A stretch of 64,000 nucleotides of DNA from Firmicutes bacterium UBA3572 (GTDB taxonomy: Bacteria; Bacillota; Desulfotomaculia; Desulfotomaculales; Desulforudaceae). Position numbers and translations under genes: made by a program. Positions 26,980 through 34,362 of this stretch are shown one piece after another. Positions within the stretch are counted from its first letter, which is position 1. Each line of letters starts with the position of its first letter. Under the pieces are notes generated by a model. The model saw only the letters and a program-made list of their open reading frames with translations, made no database searches and was not told where the DNA came from. The stretch is from positions 21,650-85,649 of the forward strand of contig DFNH01000015.1 in assembly GCA_002375985.1 (NCBI GenBank), given 5' to 3'.

Positions 26980-27543
26980 TCAGAATGCTGCTGACCCCTT
27001 TAAGAACGCCAGGAGCTCCCGGGGCAGACGGTCGCGGTTGGCCGGCGTGACCGTCACCAGGCGAACGCCGGGCCGGTTTTTAAGCGCGTCACAGAAAGGG
27101 TGCGGCTTGGCCATAATGGTCGCCACCACCGGATTGGGGGCCGCGAAGCACCGCCGCACGATCTCCCGAAAAGCCGGAGAGAAGAGCTCCATTTTTCCGA
27201 TCTCGTCGATGAGCAGACACGTATTTTCTCCACTGCCGAGGGCGCGTTCCAATTCACCCACCGCCAGGGCAAGGTTGTCCACCTCCACCCCGTACTTCCC
27301 CACGCGGTAGCGCGAAACCGAACCGGCGTCGGCCAGTACGGCCCGCTCGCCGCCCAGGGTGACGATCTCAAAGCCCACCCGCCGGTCGGCCTCGCGGACC
27401 TCAGCGGTGTAGAAGCCGGCCGCCTCCCGGCCGAGCAGCGCCGCCAATCGCACCAGCACCGTGGTTTTCCCGACCCCCGGCCGCCCGGTCAAAAGCACTT
27501 TTCGCCCCCGCACCGGCGCACCGTCCGCCATATGACCGTTCAC
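26980..27543 (-). CDS. THEP1-family nucleoside-triphosphatase
   Basis: 187 residues. P-loop GRPGVGKTTVLVRLAALLG (about 20-38), FYTAEVREADRRVGFEIVTL and Walker B CLLIDEIGKMELFSP are THEP1 signatures. Start GTG at 27543 with a G-rich Shine-Dalgarno; ATG at 27531 is an alternative. THEP1 enzymes hydrolyse NTPs broadly, with unclear biological role. The gene's 5' end and leader are duplicated at 28698-28892. Confidence 0.9.
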   Translation of the reverse strand: MNGHMADGAPVRGRKVLLTGRPGVGKTTVLVRLAALLGREAAGFYTAEVREADRRVGFEIVTLGGERAVLADAGSVSRYRVGKYGVEVDNLALAVGELERALGSGENTCLLIDEIGKMELFSPAFREIVRRCFAAPNPVVATIMAKPHPFCDALKNRPGVRLVTVTPANRDRLPRELLAFLKGSAAF

Positions 27544-27609
27544 GATTTACCCCCCCCTCTTTCCCTTCCATCATAGCTTAGGGGTTTACGCCGGCCCAAC
27601 CCCAAACCG
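27413..27609. repeat. Left copy of a 195-197 bp direct repeat flanking an MNT/HEPN module
   Basis: Covers the first 44 codons and upstream leader of the THEP1 gene. It matches 28698-28892 almost base for base apart from a few substitutions and two small indels in the leader. Confidence 0.92.
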
Positions 27610-27763
27610 ACCTTCCCCCGACCTGGCCTTTTCTCCCGGAGAACGCCCAGTCCGTCATCGCGCCCGGTTTCGCATACCACTGTTTTTACCTCGACTGCTC
27701 CCGAGCAAACCTGGAAAAGGCGGCGTTTCGGGTGGTATAATCAAGACACAGCCCGACTGGGAG

Positions 27764-28267
27764 GTGGACGGTGTTAACTTGAGGGCGGTCTTTGAACAAC
27801 TCTTGCCCGAAATCCTCCACGCCGTGCATCAGGTCTACGGCGAACGCCTGGTCACCCTGGCAGTTTTCGGTTCCGTAGGTCGGGGGACGCCGCGCCCCGA
27901 TTCGGACATCGACCTCTTGCTGGTAGCCGAAAAACTGCCGGACGGTCGCCTGCGTCGCGTGTCCGAATTTGAAGCGGTGGAAACGCTGCTGGCCCCCCGC
28001 CTGCAGGAGGCCGCCCGCCACGGCGTGCGCACCACCCTTTCCGCCGTTATTAGAACCAGAGACGAGGTTTGCCGAGGCAGCCTTCTCTATCTGGATATGC
28101 TCGAAGACGCCCGTATCCTCTTTGATCGAGGCGCATTTTTCGCCCGTTTCCTGGACCGTTTCCGCAAACGGTTGGCCCATCTCGGTGCCCGGAGAATCCG
28201 GCGGGGAAACGCCTGGTACTGGGTCTTGAAGGACGACTACCGCATTGGGGAGACGTTTGAAATATGA
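27764..28267 (+). CDS. MNT-domain nucleotidyltransferase (HEPN partner)
   Basis: 167 residues. The active site GSVGRGTPRPDSDIDLLLVA is the GSxGRG...DxD motif of minimal nucleotidyltransferases; a C-terminal helical part ends in NAWYWVLKDDYRIGETFEI. The start is unsure: GTG at 27764 sits directly on GGGAGG. It overlaps the HEPN gene by ATGA. Such MNT proteins may adenylylate and silence their HEPN partner. Confidence 0.85.
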   Translation: MDGVNLRAVFEQLLPEILHAVHQVYGERLVTLAVFGSVGRGTPRPDSDIDLLLVAEKLPDGRLRRVSEFEAVETLLAPRLQEAARHGVRTTLSAVIRTRDEVCRGSLLYLDMLEDARILFDRGAFFARFLDRFRKRLAHLGARRIRRGNAWYWVLKDDYRIGETFEI

Positions 28268-28683
28268 CTAATACCACCTTGGCGCAAAGTTACCTGCTGA
28301 AGGCCACCAAACGTCTAAAAGTGTTGGAATTGCTTGAGCGGGAAGAAGCCTACTCCGACGTGGTACAGGAAGCGCAGGAACTGGTGGAACTGGCCCTAAA
28401 GGGCATACTTCGCCAAATCGGGATCGAACCACCGAAACTGCACGATGTCGGTGGCCTCTTACTGGAATTCCAGGACCGCCTGCCCCTGGAGGTGGCCCGG
28501 GAAGCCGCTGCCCTGGCCGGCATTTCCAAGTGGCTACGCAAGGAGCGCGAATTCGCCTTCTATGGAGACATCGACTTCATCCCCACCGAGGAGTACACCG
28601 CCCAAGATGCCGCTCGGGCCATTCGGGACGCCCGGTTCGTCGTGCAAATGGCGCGCCTGGTGATCCCCGCCCCCACACAGTAA
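28264..28683 (+). CDS. HEPN-domain protein
   Basis: 139 residues, all helical. AQSYLLKATKRLKVLELLER and VVQEAQELVELALKGILRQI are the HEPN four-helix core; the C-terminal catalytic-type region reads RKEREFAFYGD rather than Rx4-6H, so RNase activity is uncertain. Translationally coupled to the MNT gene. Confidence 0.85.
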   Translation: MTNTTLAQSYLLKATKRLKVLELLEREEAYSDVVQEAQELVELALKGILRQIGIEPPKLHDVGGLLLEFQDRLPLEVAREAAALAGISKWLRKEREFAFYGDIDFIPTEEYTAQDAARAIRDARFVVQMARLVIPAPTQ

Positions 28684-28697
28684 CGCGGGATTGGCAA

Positions 28698-28892
28698 AAG
28701 CCGGCCGCCTCCCGGCCGAGCAGCGCCGCCAATCGCACCAGCACCGTGGTTTTCCCGACTCCCGGCCGCCCGGTCAAAAGCACTTTTCGCCCCCGGACCG
28801 GCGCACCGTTCGCCAAATGACCGCTCACGATTTGCCCCCCTCTTTCCCCTCCATCATAGCTTAGGGAATTACGCCGGCCCAACCCCAAACCG
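28698..28892 (-). pseudogene. Duplicated 5' fragment of the THEP1 gene
   Basis: Encodes VSGHLANGAPVRGRK and the intact P-loop GRPGVGKTTVLVRLA, then leaves the THEP1 frame at the boundary with the HEPN gene. It is the right copy of the direct repeat 27413-27609. Nothing downstream completes the NTPase, so it is a remnant. Confidence 0.9.
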
Positions 28893-28906
28893 GCCCAACT
28901 GCTAAA

Positions 28907-29821
28907 CTACGCTTTCCGCCGCCCCCGCGCCCCACTTGTTTCGTGGGCAGGCTTGCTCCCGGCAATGGCCCCGGTGGGGCAGGCCAGCTGGCATTCCATA
29001 CACAGAATGCATTCGGTGTCCCGCACTTTCTTTCCCCGGCTGATGAAAGACATCACGTCAACATCCATGGGGCACACACGGTTGCACTGACCGCACTCTA
29101 CACAGGCCGCCTCCGGTCTTCCAGACGGCGCAATGGTGATCAGCGCCACCGCAGCTGCCGGTTTCATTACCACGGGCACCGGGCAGACAAGCTTACAGAA
29201 AGCCCGCTGGTCCTTATAGACAAAAGCCAGGGGCACGGCGACCAGATAATAGAGTGCGTTGCCGGCAAACATCCACAGCATTTCGGTCTTGTGCAGGTAG
29301 TCATGCCGCACGTCATAGTTATAAAACCATACCAGAACCACCGGCAACAAAACCGAAAAGGCGAAGGTCAGGTACCTTATTTTTTTCAGCTCCGGTGGAA
29401 CCCGACCGGCCTTTTTAACCGGCAGCCAGTCCAGCACCGCCGCCGTCCAGCAGGCCCAACCGCAGAATCCCCGCCCCCAGATCAACGGCCCGAACACTTT
29501 TGCCACCATGTAATGAATGACTCCCTTGGAAAAGTAGCCCGCCAGCACCAACAAGACCACGCCTTCCAATTGAAAGTTCTCATTGTTGGCAATCGGGACA
29601 AACAGCAAGAGCGCCGGCAGGACCATTAGGATGGCGACCCGCCTCCCAACGGCCCTTTTCTTGGGGGGCAACGTCGCCATCAAGTATATGCCCACAGCAA
29701 TGGAAAACCCAATCCAGGGGAATACAACCCAGAACCCCCACCAGCCCACCGTAAAATACAGAACGGCCGCCACGGCCAAGCCGATAAAGAACGGCACGGC
29801 AACAGACAACCAGAACACCAC
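28907..29821 (-). CDS. NapH/MauN-like membrane polyferredoxin
   Basis: 304 residues with about six membrane helices. Cytoplasmic Cys pairs GFCGWACW and FCKLVCPVP lie in the loops typical of NapH/CcoG-like proteins. Two C-terminal 4Fe-4S motifs follow: CVECGQCNRVCPMD and CILCMECQLACPTG. It would pass electrons between membrane quinones and iron-sulfur partners. It stands alone, 2 bases from a broken gene, so its partner is unknown. Confidence 0.85.
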   Translation of the reverse strand: MVFWLSVAVPFFIGLAVAAVLYFTVGWWGFWVVFPWIGFSIAVGIYLMATLPPKKRAVGRRVAILMVLPALLLFVPIANNENFQLEGVVLLVLAGYFSKGVIHYMVAKVFGPLIWGRGFCGWACWTAAVLDWLPVKKAGRVPPELKKIRYLTFAFSVLLPVVLVWFYNYDVRHDYLHKTEMLWMFAGNALYYLVAVPLAFVYKDQRAFCKLVCPVPVVMKPAAAVALITIAPSGRPEAACVECGQCNRVCPMDVDVMSFISRGKKVRDTECILCMECQLACPTGAIAGSKPAHETSGARGRRKA

Positions 29822-29823
29822 AC

Positions 29824-30750
29824 CTACCCCTCTCCTTGCACCTGCGGGTTAAACTCGCCGGGTATGATAAAATCCGAATCCCGGTGACCGACAAAAGGCC
29901 GCCCCAGAAAACATTCGTAGAGAAGCATGAGGGCACACCCATACCCATCGTTTTCAACCCCATATACCGCTTGTTCTTCGCGAATTTCGGTCCGAAGACG
30001 CGGAGAGTGGGTCAGATCGCTGCCATAGTGTAACTCAACGCGCCTCTGGTCGGATGGCTCGGAATCCGGCCGGCAGTCCCCGATCCACTCCCCCCTGATG
30101 GGCACCCGCACTTTGCGCCCGTCCGCGTGCCGCACCTCGAAAGGCTTTTCACAGTAGGCCTTGGCCGCGGCGAATTTGTGGATGATGTTCGACCAGCCCC
30201 CGCTGCCGATGTTAATACCTTTTTCGGGGTCGGTAATTCCCAGAAGGTTGGATTCACACCGAATCAGCCCTACGGGGAAACCGTGCACAGAGAATATATC
30301 CAGTGACTTTAGCGCCGCTGTATCGTAGCGGCAAAGCATGTTTTGGCACCGCAGCAGATTAGATAGATTGGTGGCCAGCGCGCTGCGGATCCGCTCCTCG
30401 GGATGAGCGGCAATCGCCTGACAGCTCAATTCCAGCCCCAACGGCTGCCGGGCGTTGAACATATCCCGGTAGCAGCGGTACCCCCAACGGTGCAGTCGGT
30501 CCGTTTCTTCACCGGCGGGGATTTCCTCACCGGGCGTGAAGCGTGGCTGTACCTGCGCCCAAGCCGCGCGCGCCGCCTCGTACTTAGACAAATCCTCCGG
30601 ATCAGGTGCTTTGAAAAACCGGCCCTGGTGTCGGGGGCAACATATTGGGCAATGATATTCTATCGCCACCATCGCCAGTATGCCCAAAGCCCGCCAGGAA
30701 AAGGCCGGTTTTTCTCTTATCCGTTCCATAGCAGTCCCTCTCGTTGAACC
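29824..30750 (-). pseudogene. Internal fragment of a COG1743-type (DUF1156) adenine-specific DNA methylase
   Basis: A Zn-ribbon-like start (YHCPICCPRHQGRFFKAPD) leads into RLHRWGYRCYRDMFNARQPL and LLRCQNMLCRYDTAALKS, then FSVHGFPVGLIRCESNLLGI, conserved in the large COG1743 methylases associated with phage defence. The catalytic SAM-binding and target motifs of the 900-residue parent are missing on both sides. The frame is fused at its N-terminus to a broken nucleotidyltransferase. Not expected to be functional. Confidence 0.65.
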
Positions 30751-31028
30751 TGTTTCCAAAATGCCGGGGGCAGTACGGGCGAGGTCCACCAGGTCCACTT
30801 TGTGGGGAATAGTGCTTTCTTCCAAACGTTCCCTAACGGAACTGAATAACCCGACCGGGAGGGGTTTTAACGACAGCACGGCAACGTCGATGTCCGACCC
30901 TGGTCCGGCCAACACCTTCGCCGCCGAGAGCCAAAAAGGTACACCCGCACCTGTTGGCCGCGCAAGCCCTCGAGCACGATTTTCCGCACTCTGGCGAGCC
31001 GTTCTGCGTGGGGCTGCCTCAAAGACAT
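30744..31028 (-). pseudogene. Frameshifted MNT nucleotidyltransferase
   Basis: The N-terminal frame reads RLARVRKIVLEGLRGQQVRVYLFGS and then shifts near 30905. The other frame continues AGPGSDIDVAVLSLKPLP to EESTIPHKVDLVDLARTAPG and runs without stop into the methylase fragment. The join of the two frames destroys the GS(x)ARG part of the active site. No HEPN partner remains. Confidence 0.75.
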
Positions 31029-31159
31029 GGCGCTTTTACCTCCACATCGTAAGGACGGGCACTCCGACACGGTAGTTTGCAGCATTACTCCGCTTCTGTA
31101 TTACTTTTGAGTATAGCCCACTTGATCGGCCGTGGCCAATAGAAAGACGCCACGGCAAA

Positions 31160-31640
31160 TCACACCATTTGGGAGAAATTCCACCGGATCACGAAGATGA
31201 TTTTGGACGTATTAGCGTGCGGGACGGACTACATAACCTTTCAGGAGCGCCTCAGGGAAAAACTCAAACGAACCCCAAAACATCCTTAGTCCCGTTTGGC
31301 CAGATCACCTACAAACGCACCTACTACCGGCACAAAGAGACGGGGGAATAGCGTGGCGGGGTGCATCTACCGCGGCTGGTCTAGCCCACGAGGGGAAGGA
31401 GCGGTACCGGCTCAAGCGGCCGCACTGTTTGGCCGGCATCTACAACGGGAACAACTACCCCTGCGCAGAAGAAGGCCGTACGGGAGTGCTGGCGGTACAT
31501 CCGGCGCAACTGGGACGGGATACTGGCTTACCAGTTGTATCCAGAAGCCCATTTGGGGGTGAGCGCTGAGGGACACGTGAGCCACATCGTTGAGCGGCGT
31601 GTCTTTCGAGCCGTCCTTCAGCCTGGAGAGGCTTGCGGAT
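31160..31640 (+). pseudogene. Remnant of an ISLre2-family (UPF0236) transposase
   Basis: Pieces in different frames match the start and end of the family: FGQITYKRTYYRHKETGE near 31290-31345, NWDGILAYQLYPEAHLGVSA then EGHVSHI near 31500-31590, and after a shift LSSRPSAWR near 31600-31625. Most of the transposase is deleted. It lies just upstream of the promoter of the binding-protein operon. Confidence 0.8.
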
Positions 31641-31689
31641 CATCGGTATCGTCCTACAGTGGCTTGACGCGACGCAACCGTTTAAAACC

Positions 31690-31718
31690 TTGACATAGCG
31701 TGCCGTTTCAGGTAGAAT
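31690..31718 (+). promoter_or_regulatory. Sigma-A promoter of the binding-protein/ABC operon
   Basis: TTGACA at 31690-31695, a 17-base spacer, and TAGAAT at 31713-31718. Transcription would start near 31725 and read at once into the structured leader. Confidence 0.85.
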
Positions 31719-31725
31719 TTTGGTA

Positions 31726-31843
31726 GTTGCGGCACGAAGCCGCGTGCGGCTGGATGTATCCGGCTGATTTTGTGTTTATCAGACAAACAACGCAATGAAG
31801 ATTATAAAACGAGGCCACGGAGGCTTTAATTCCGTGGCTTTTT
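31726..31843 (+). promoter_or_regulatory. Structured leader RNA with intrinsic terminator (riboswitch or attenuator candidate)
   Basis: By eye the RNA folds into a closing stem P1 (31726-31731 with 31791-31796), P2 (GCACG/CGTGC, 31732-31747), P3 (GCTGGA/TCCGGC with a UGUA loop, 31749-31764) and P4 (TGAT/ATCA, 31765-31781). This is a four-way-junction layout. It is followed by a perfect 8-bp hairpin GCCACGGA/TCCGTGGC (31814-31838) and five T. A terminator 115 bases before a lipoprotein gene implies conditional read-through. The sequence does not match the riboswitch consensus motifs I know, including NiCo. Confidence 0.6.
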
Positions 31844-31958
31844 CCGTTTGTCGGAAATGCTTGGTCGAACCGGAGGAGGTGTGTGCGACAGTACAAAAAG
31901 CGCTTTTGCGGTGCGAAAATCATTAATCATTGTTGAAAAGAGGGGAGAGATAACCAAA

Positions 31959-33545
31959 ATGAAATTGGCCAAAAAAACGACTCTGAGGACGACCCTACTT
32001 GTAATCGGTATTTTGCTGTTAAGCGCGATATTGATGGGCTGCGTTGGACAGCAGGCCGAAGAAGGGAAAGTTGAAGAGCCACAAACGCTGGAGGTCGGGA
32101 TAGGAAGCTTAGGCCATGCGGATGGGCTTGTGGATCCGGCGATTGGCTGGTCCAGTTGGTTTTCCAGGAGGGCAGGCCTCTATGAAACGCTGACCAAGCT
32201 TGACCACAATATGGAGTTGCAGCCCTGGCTGGCCACCGCTTGGGAGCCGGTGGATGAAAATACTTGGCAGTTTGATATTCGACAGGGGGTCACCTTTCAT
32301 GACGGCACACCGCTTACCGCCGAAAGTGTGGCCTTTTCGCTGGAGAGTCTTCTTCAGGAGGACAGTCCCCGCTTCAATCCCCGGGCCCAGCCGCTTTTAA
32401 ATATTAAGGAAATCAAGGTGGTGGATGAATATACCCTGCGGATAACCACCAAGGAGCCCTTTGCGCCGCTGATCTACCACCTGAGTGATCCGCTCTTTGC
32501 AATTGTCAGCCCGAACACGGAGGAGGGCGAAATCCCGGCCGGTACGGGGCCGTTTAAATTTGTCGAGCAGCAAGCAGGCGAATATGTGGTTGTGGAAAGG
32601 TTTGCTGACTATTGGGATGGCGCTGCTAAATTAGAAAAAGTAACCTTTCGCTTAATACCGGATGCTGCGACACGAGCCATGGCTTTGGAGGCTGGTGATA
32701 TTGATGTAGCTGTGGCCATAACGGCTGTTGACGCTTTAAGGTTGAAAGAAACAGCGGGGGTTAAAGTAGCTACAGGGGAAATACACAGGACAGATTTTAT
32801 AAAAATCAACTGTCAACAAGAACCGCTGAATGATGCCAGGGTAAGACGAGCTATAAGCTATGCTATTGACAGAGAAGGAATTATCAATGCGGTTTTGGAA
32901 GGTATCGCCGGCACGCCGGCAGCAACTATATTTCCGCCAACTTTGCCTTGGGCAAATAGAGACCTGAAAGCAGTTTACGACCCGGACAGAGCAAGAACAC
33001 TTTTAGAGGATGCAGGCCTTACCGATACTGATGGCGATGGGTTTGTAGAGCATAATGGTGAGCCGTTTAAAGTAAGGTTTCTCGCCCCTACACATCGGCC
33101 GGAGTTTGGTCCGGTTGCAGAGATAATAGCAGACAGCCTGCCAAAGATCGGTATTCAGGTAGAAATTGTCACCCTTGAATTAGGGGCGGCGAAAGAAATG
33201 GTTAAAGCCGGTGATTTTGATCTGTTTATGACCTCCTGGGGGACAGCACCCAGCGGTGATCCGGCCTATATCATGGAGATGCTGGTCAGTACAACCGGAG
33301 ATGCCAATTATGGCAAGTTTTCGTGTCAAGACCTGGATGAACTTTTGCTCGAAGGCAAAACAACTCTTGAGCCGCAGGCAAGAGCAGCTATTTACAATGA
33401 GGTTCAGAGGATAATCAGCGAGGAAAGCCCCTTGATATTTTTGTATCACCGGGTCGATATGCTGGGTATGTCCGAGGCTGTGCAGGGACTTGAGGTTCAT
33501 CCGGCAGAGATGTATCTCTTGCATAAAGATGTTTACCTTAACTGA
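31959..33545 (+). CDS. ABC transporter family-5 substrate-binding lipoprotein (paralogue 1 of 4)
   Basis: 528 residues from the ATG at 31959. Signal peptide with lipobox LSAILMGC, then VGQQAEEG. FHDGTPLTAESVAFSLESLL and ADYWDGAAKLEKVTFRLIPD are the SBP_bac_5 (Dpp/Opp/NikA) signature; a DTDGDGFVEHNG loop follows near residue 365. It would be anchored outside the membrane and deliver a peptide or metal complex to the permease pair encoded 8 kb downstream. An in-frame GTG at 31881 with GGAGGAGG could give an N-terminal extension, but the signal peptide argues for 31959. First gene behind the leader RNA; its codons are AT-richer than the flanks. Confidence 0.9.
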   Translation: MKLAKKTTLRTTLLVIGILLLSAILMGCVGQQAEEGKVEEPQTLEVGIGSLGHADGLVDPAIGWSSWFSRRAGLYETLTKLDHNMELQPWLATAWEPVDENTWQFDIRQGVTFHDGTPLTAESVAFSLESLLQEDSPRFNPRAQPLLNIKEIKVVDEYTLRITTKEPFAPLIYHLSDPLFAIVSPNTEEGEIPAGTGPFKFVEQQAGEYVVVERFADYWDGAAKLEKVTFRLIPDAATRAMALEAGDIDVAVAITAVDALRLKETAGVKVATGEIHRTDFIKINCQQEPLNDARVRRAISYAIDREGIINAVLEGIAGTPAATIFPPTLPWANRDLKAVYDPDRARTLLEDAGLTDTDGDGFVEHNGEPFKVRFLAPTHRPEFGPVAEIIADSLPKIGIQVEIVTLELGAAKEMVKAGDFDLFMTSWGTAPSGDPAYIMEMLVSTTGDANYGKFSCQDLDELLLEGKTTLEPQARAAIYNEVQRIISEESPLIFLYHRVDMLGMSEAVQGLEVHPAEMYLLHKDVYLN

Positions 33546-33561
33546 TCGGGGGAAGCACATT

Positions 33562-34305
33562 TTGGAAAGTACAGCCGTCAAAGGGTTGGTCAGGGAGTAT
33601 TGGAAAAAGTCTGCCGTGCGCTATAACAAAGCCCACCAATCGGAGCGGGAGCATGGCTCCTGGAAAGAGCTTTTAAAGACGATCCTGGGCCCGGCGGGCG
33701 GTCTGAAAGTGTTGGATGTCGGCACCGGTACCGGGGTGATCGCCTTGGCTTTGGCGGCCGCCGGACAGCAGGTGACCGCCCTGGACCTGACTGCGGAGAT
33801 GGTGGAGAAGGCTAAAGCGAACGCCGAGCGTCGGGGTTTGGTCGTTGATTTCAGAATTGGAGACGCCGAAAAGCTACCCTTTGCGGATAACACCTTCGAC
33901 GTGGTGATCAGTAAATGGCTGCTGTGGACCTTGCCTACCCCGGAGAAAGCGGTTTCCGAGTGGCAGCGGGTTTTAAGGCGCGGGGGCCGCCTGATCATCA
34001 TCGACGGAAATTGGTGGGATTTTCGTAAGTCGTGGGCCAAGCGGGTCTGGTATCACTTGCTGGCTATGCCTTTGGTTCTGATTACCGAGCGGCGGTATGC
34101 CTGGAATAGCTATGGGCACCTGGTACAGCATTTGCCGATGCTTTCCCGGAAGCGTCCGGAGGCCGATGTTGAGCTGCTGGAGCACTTCGGCTTTGTTGGG
34201 GTCGAGGCTCAAACGGTCGATATCCCGATCGCTCAGACCTTTATCAGCTGGTTGAAATATGGCTATCAGGGAGGACAGTTCCTGGTAAAGGGCGTTAAAG
34301 CGTAG
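33562..34305 (+). CDS. Class I SAM-dependent methyltransferase
   Basis: 247 residues from a TTG at 33562, 6 bases after GGGGGAAG and 16 bases after the binding-protein stop. Motif I VLDVGTGTGVIALALAAAG, acidic residue in ALDLTAEMV, and post-motifs RIGDAEKLPFADNTFDVVIS and VLRRGGRLIIIDGNWWDF. The C-terminal half is unusual for UbiE relatives (YAWNSYGHLVQHLPMLSRKR), suggesting its own substrate pocket. Its place inside a transporter operon implies the methylated compound is the transported ligand or made from it; this is inference. Confidence 0.85.
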   Translation: MESTAVKGLVREYWKKSAVRYNKAHQSEREHGSWKELLKTILGPAGGLKVLDVGTGTGVIALALAAAGQQVTALDLTAEMVEKAKANAERRGLVVDFRIGDAEKLPFADNTFDVVISKWLLWTLPTPEKAVSEWQRVLRRGGRLIIIDGNWWDFRKSWAKRVWYHLLAMPLVLITERRYAWNSYGHLVQHLPMLSRKRPEADVELLEHFGFVGVEAQTVDIPIAQTFISWLKYGYQGGQFLVKGVKA

Positions 34306-34362
34306 AAATCGGCTTTTCATCGCCGCGGCAAAAGAAAACTGAGCTTGAAGAAGGGATAAGGA

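Noticed and set aside
31726..31796. NiCo (czcD) riboswitch before the transporter operon
   Set aside because: A four-way junction is possible, but the conserved purine-rich internal-loop sequences of NiCo that I recall are not present.
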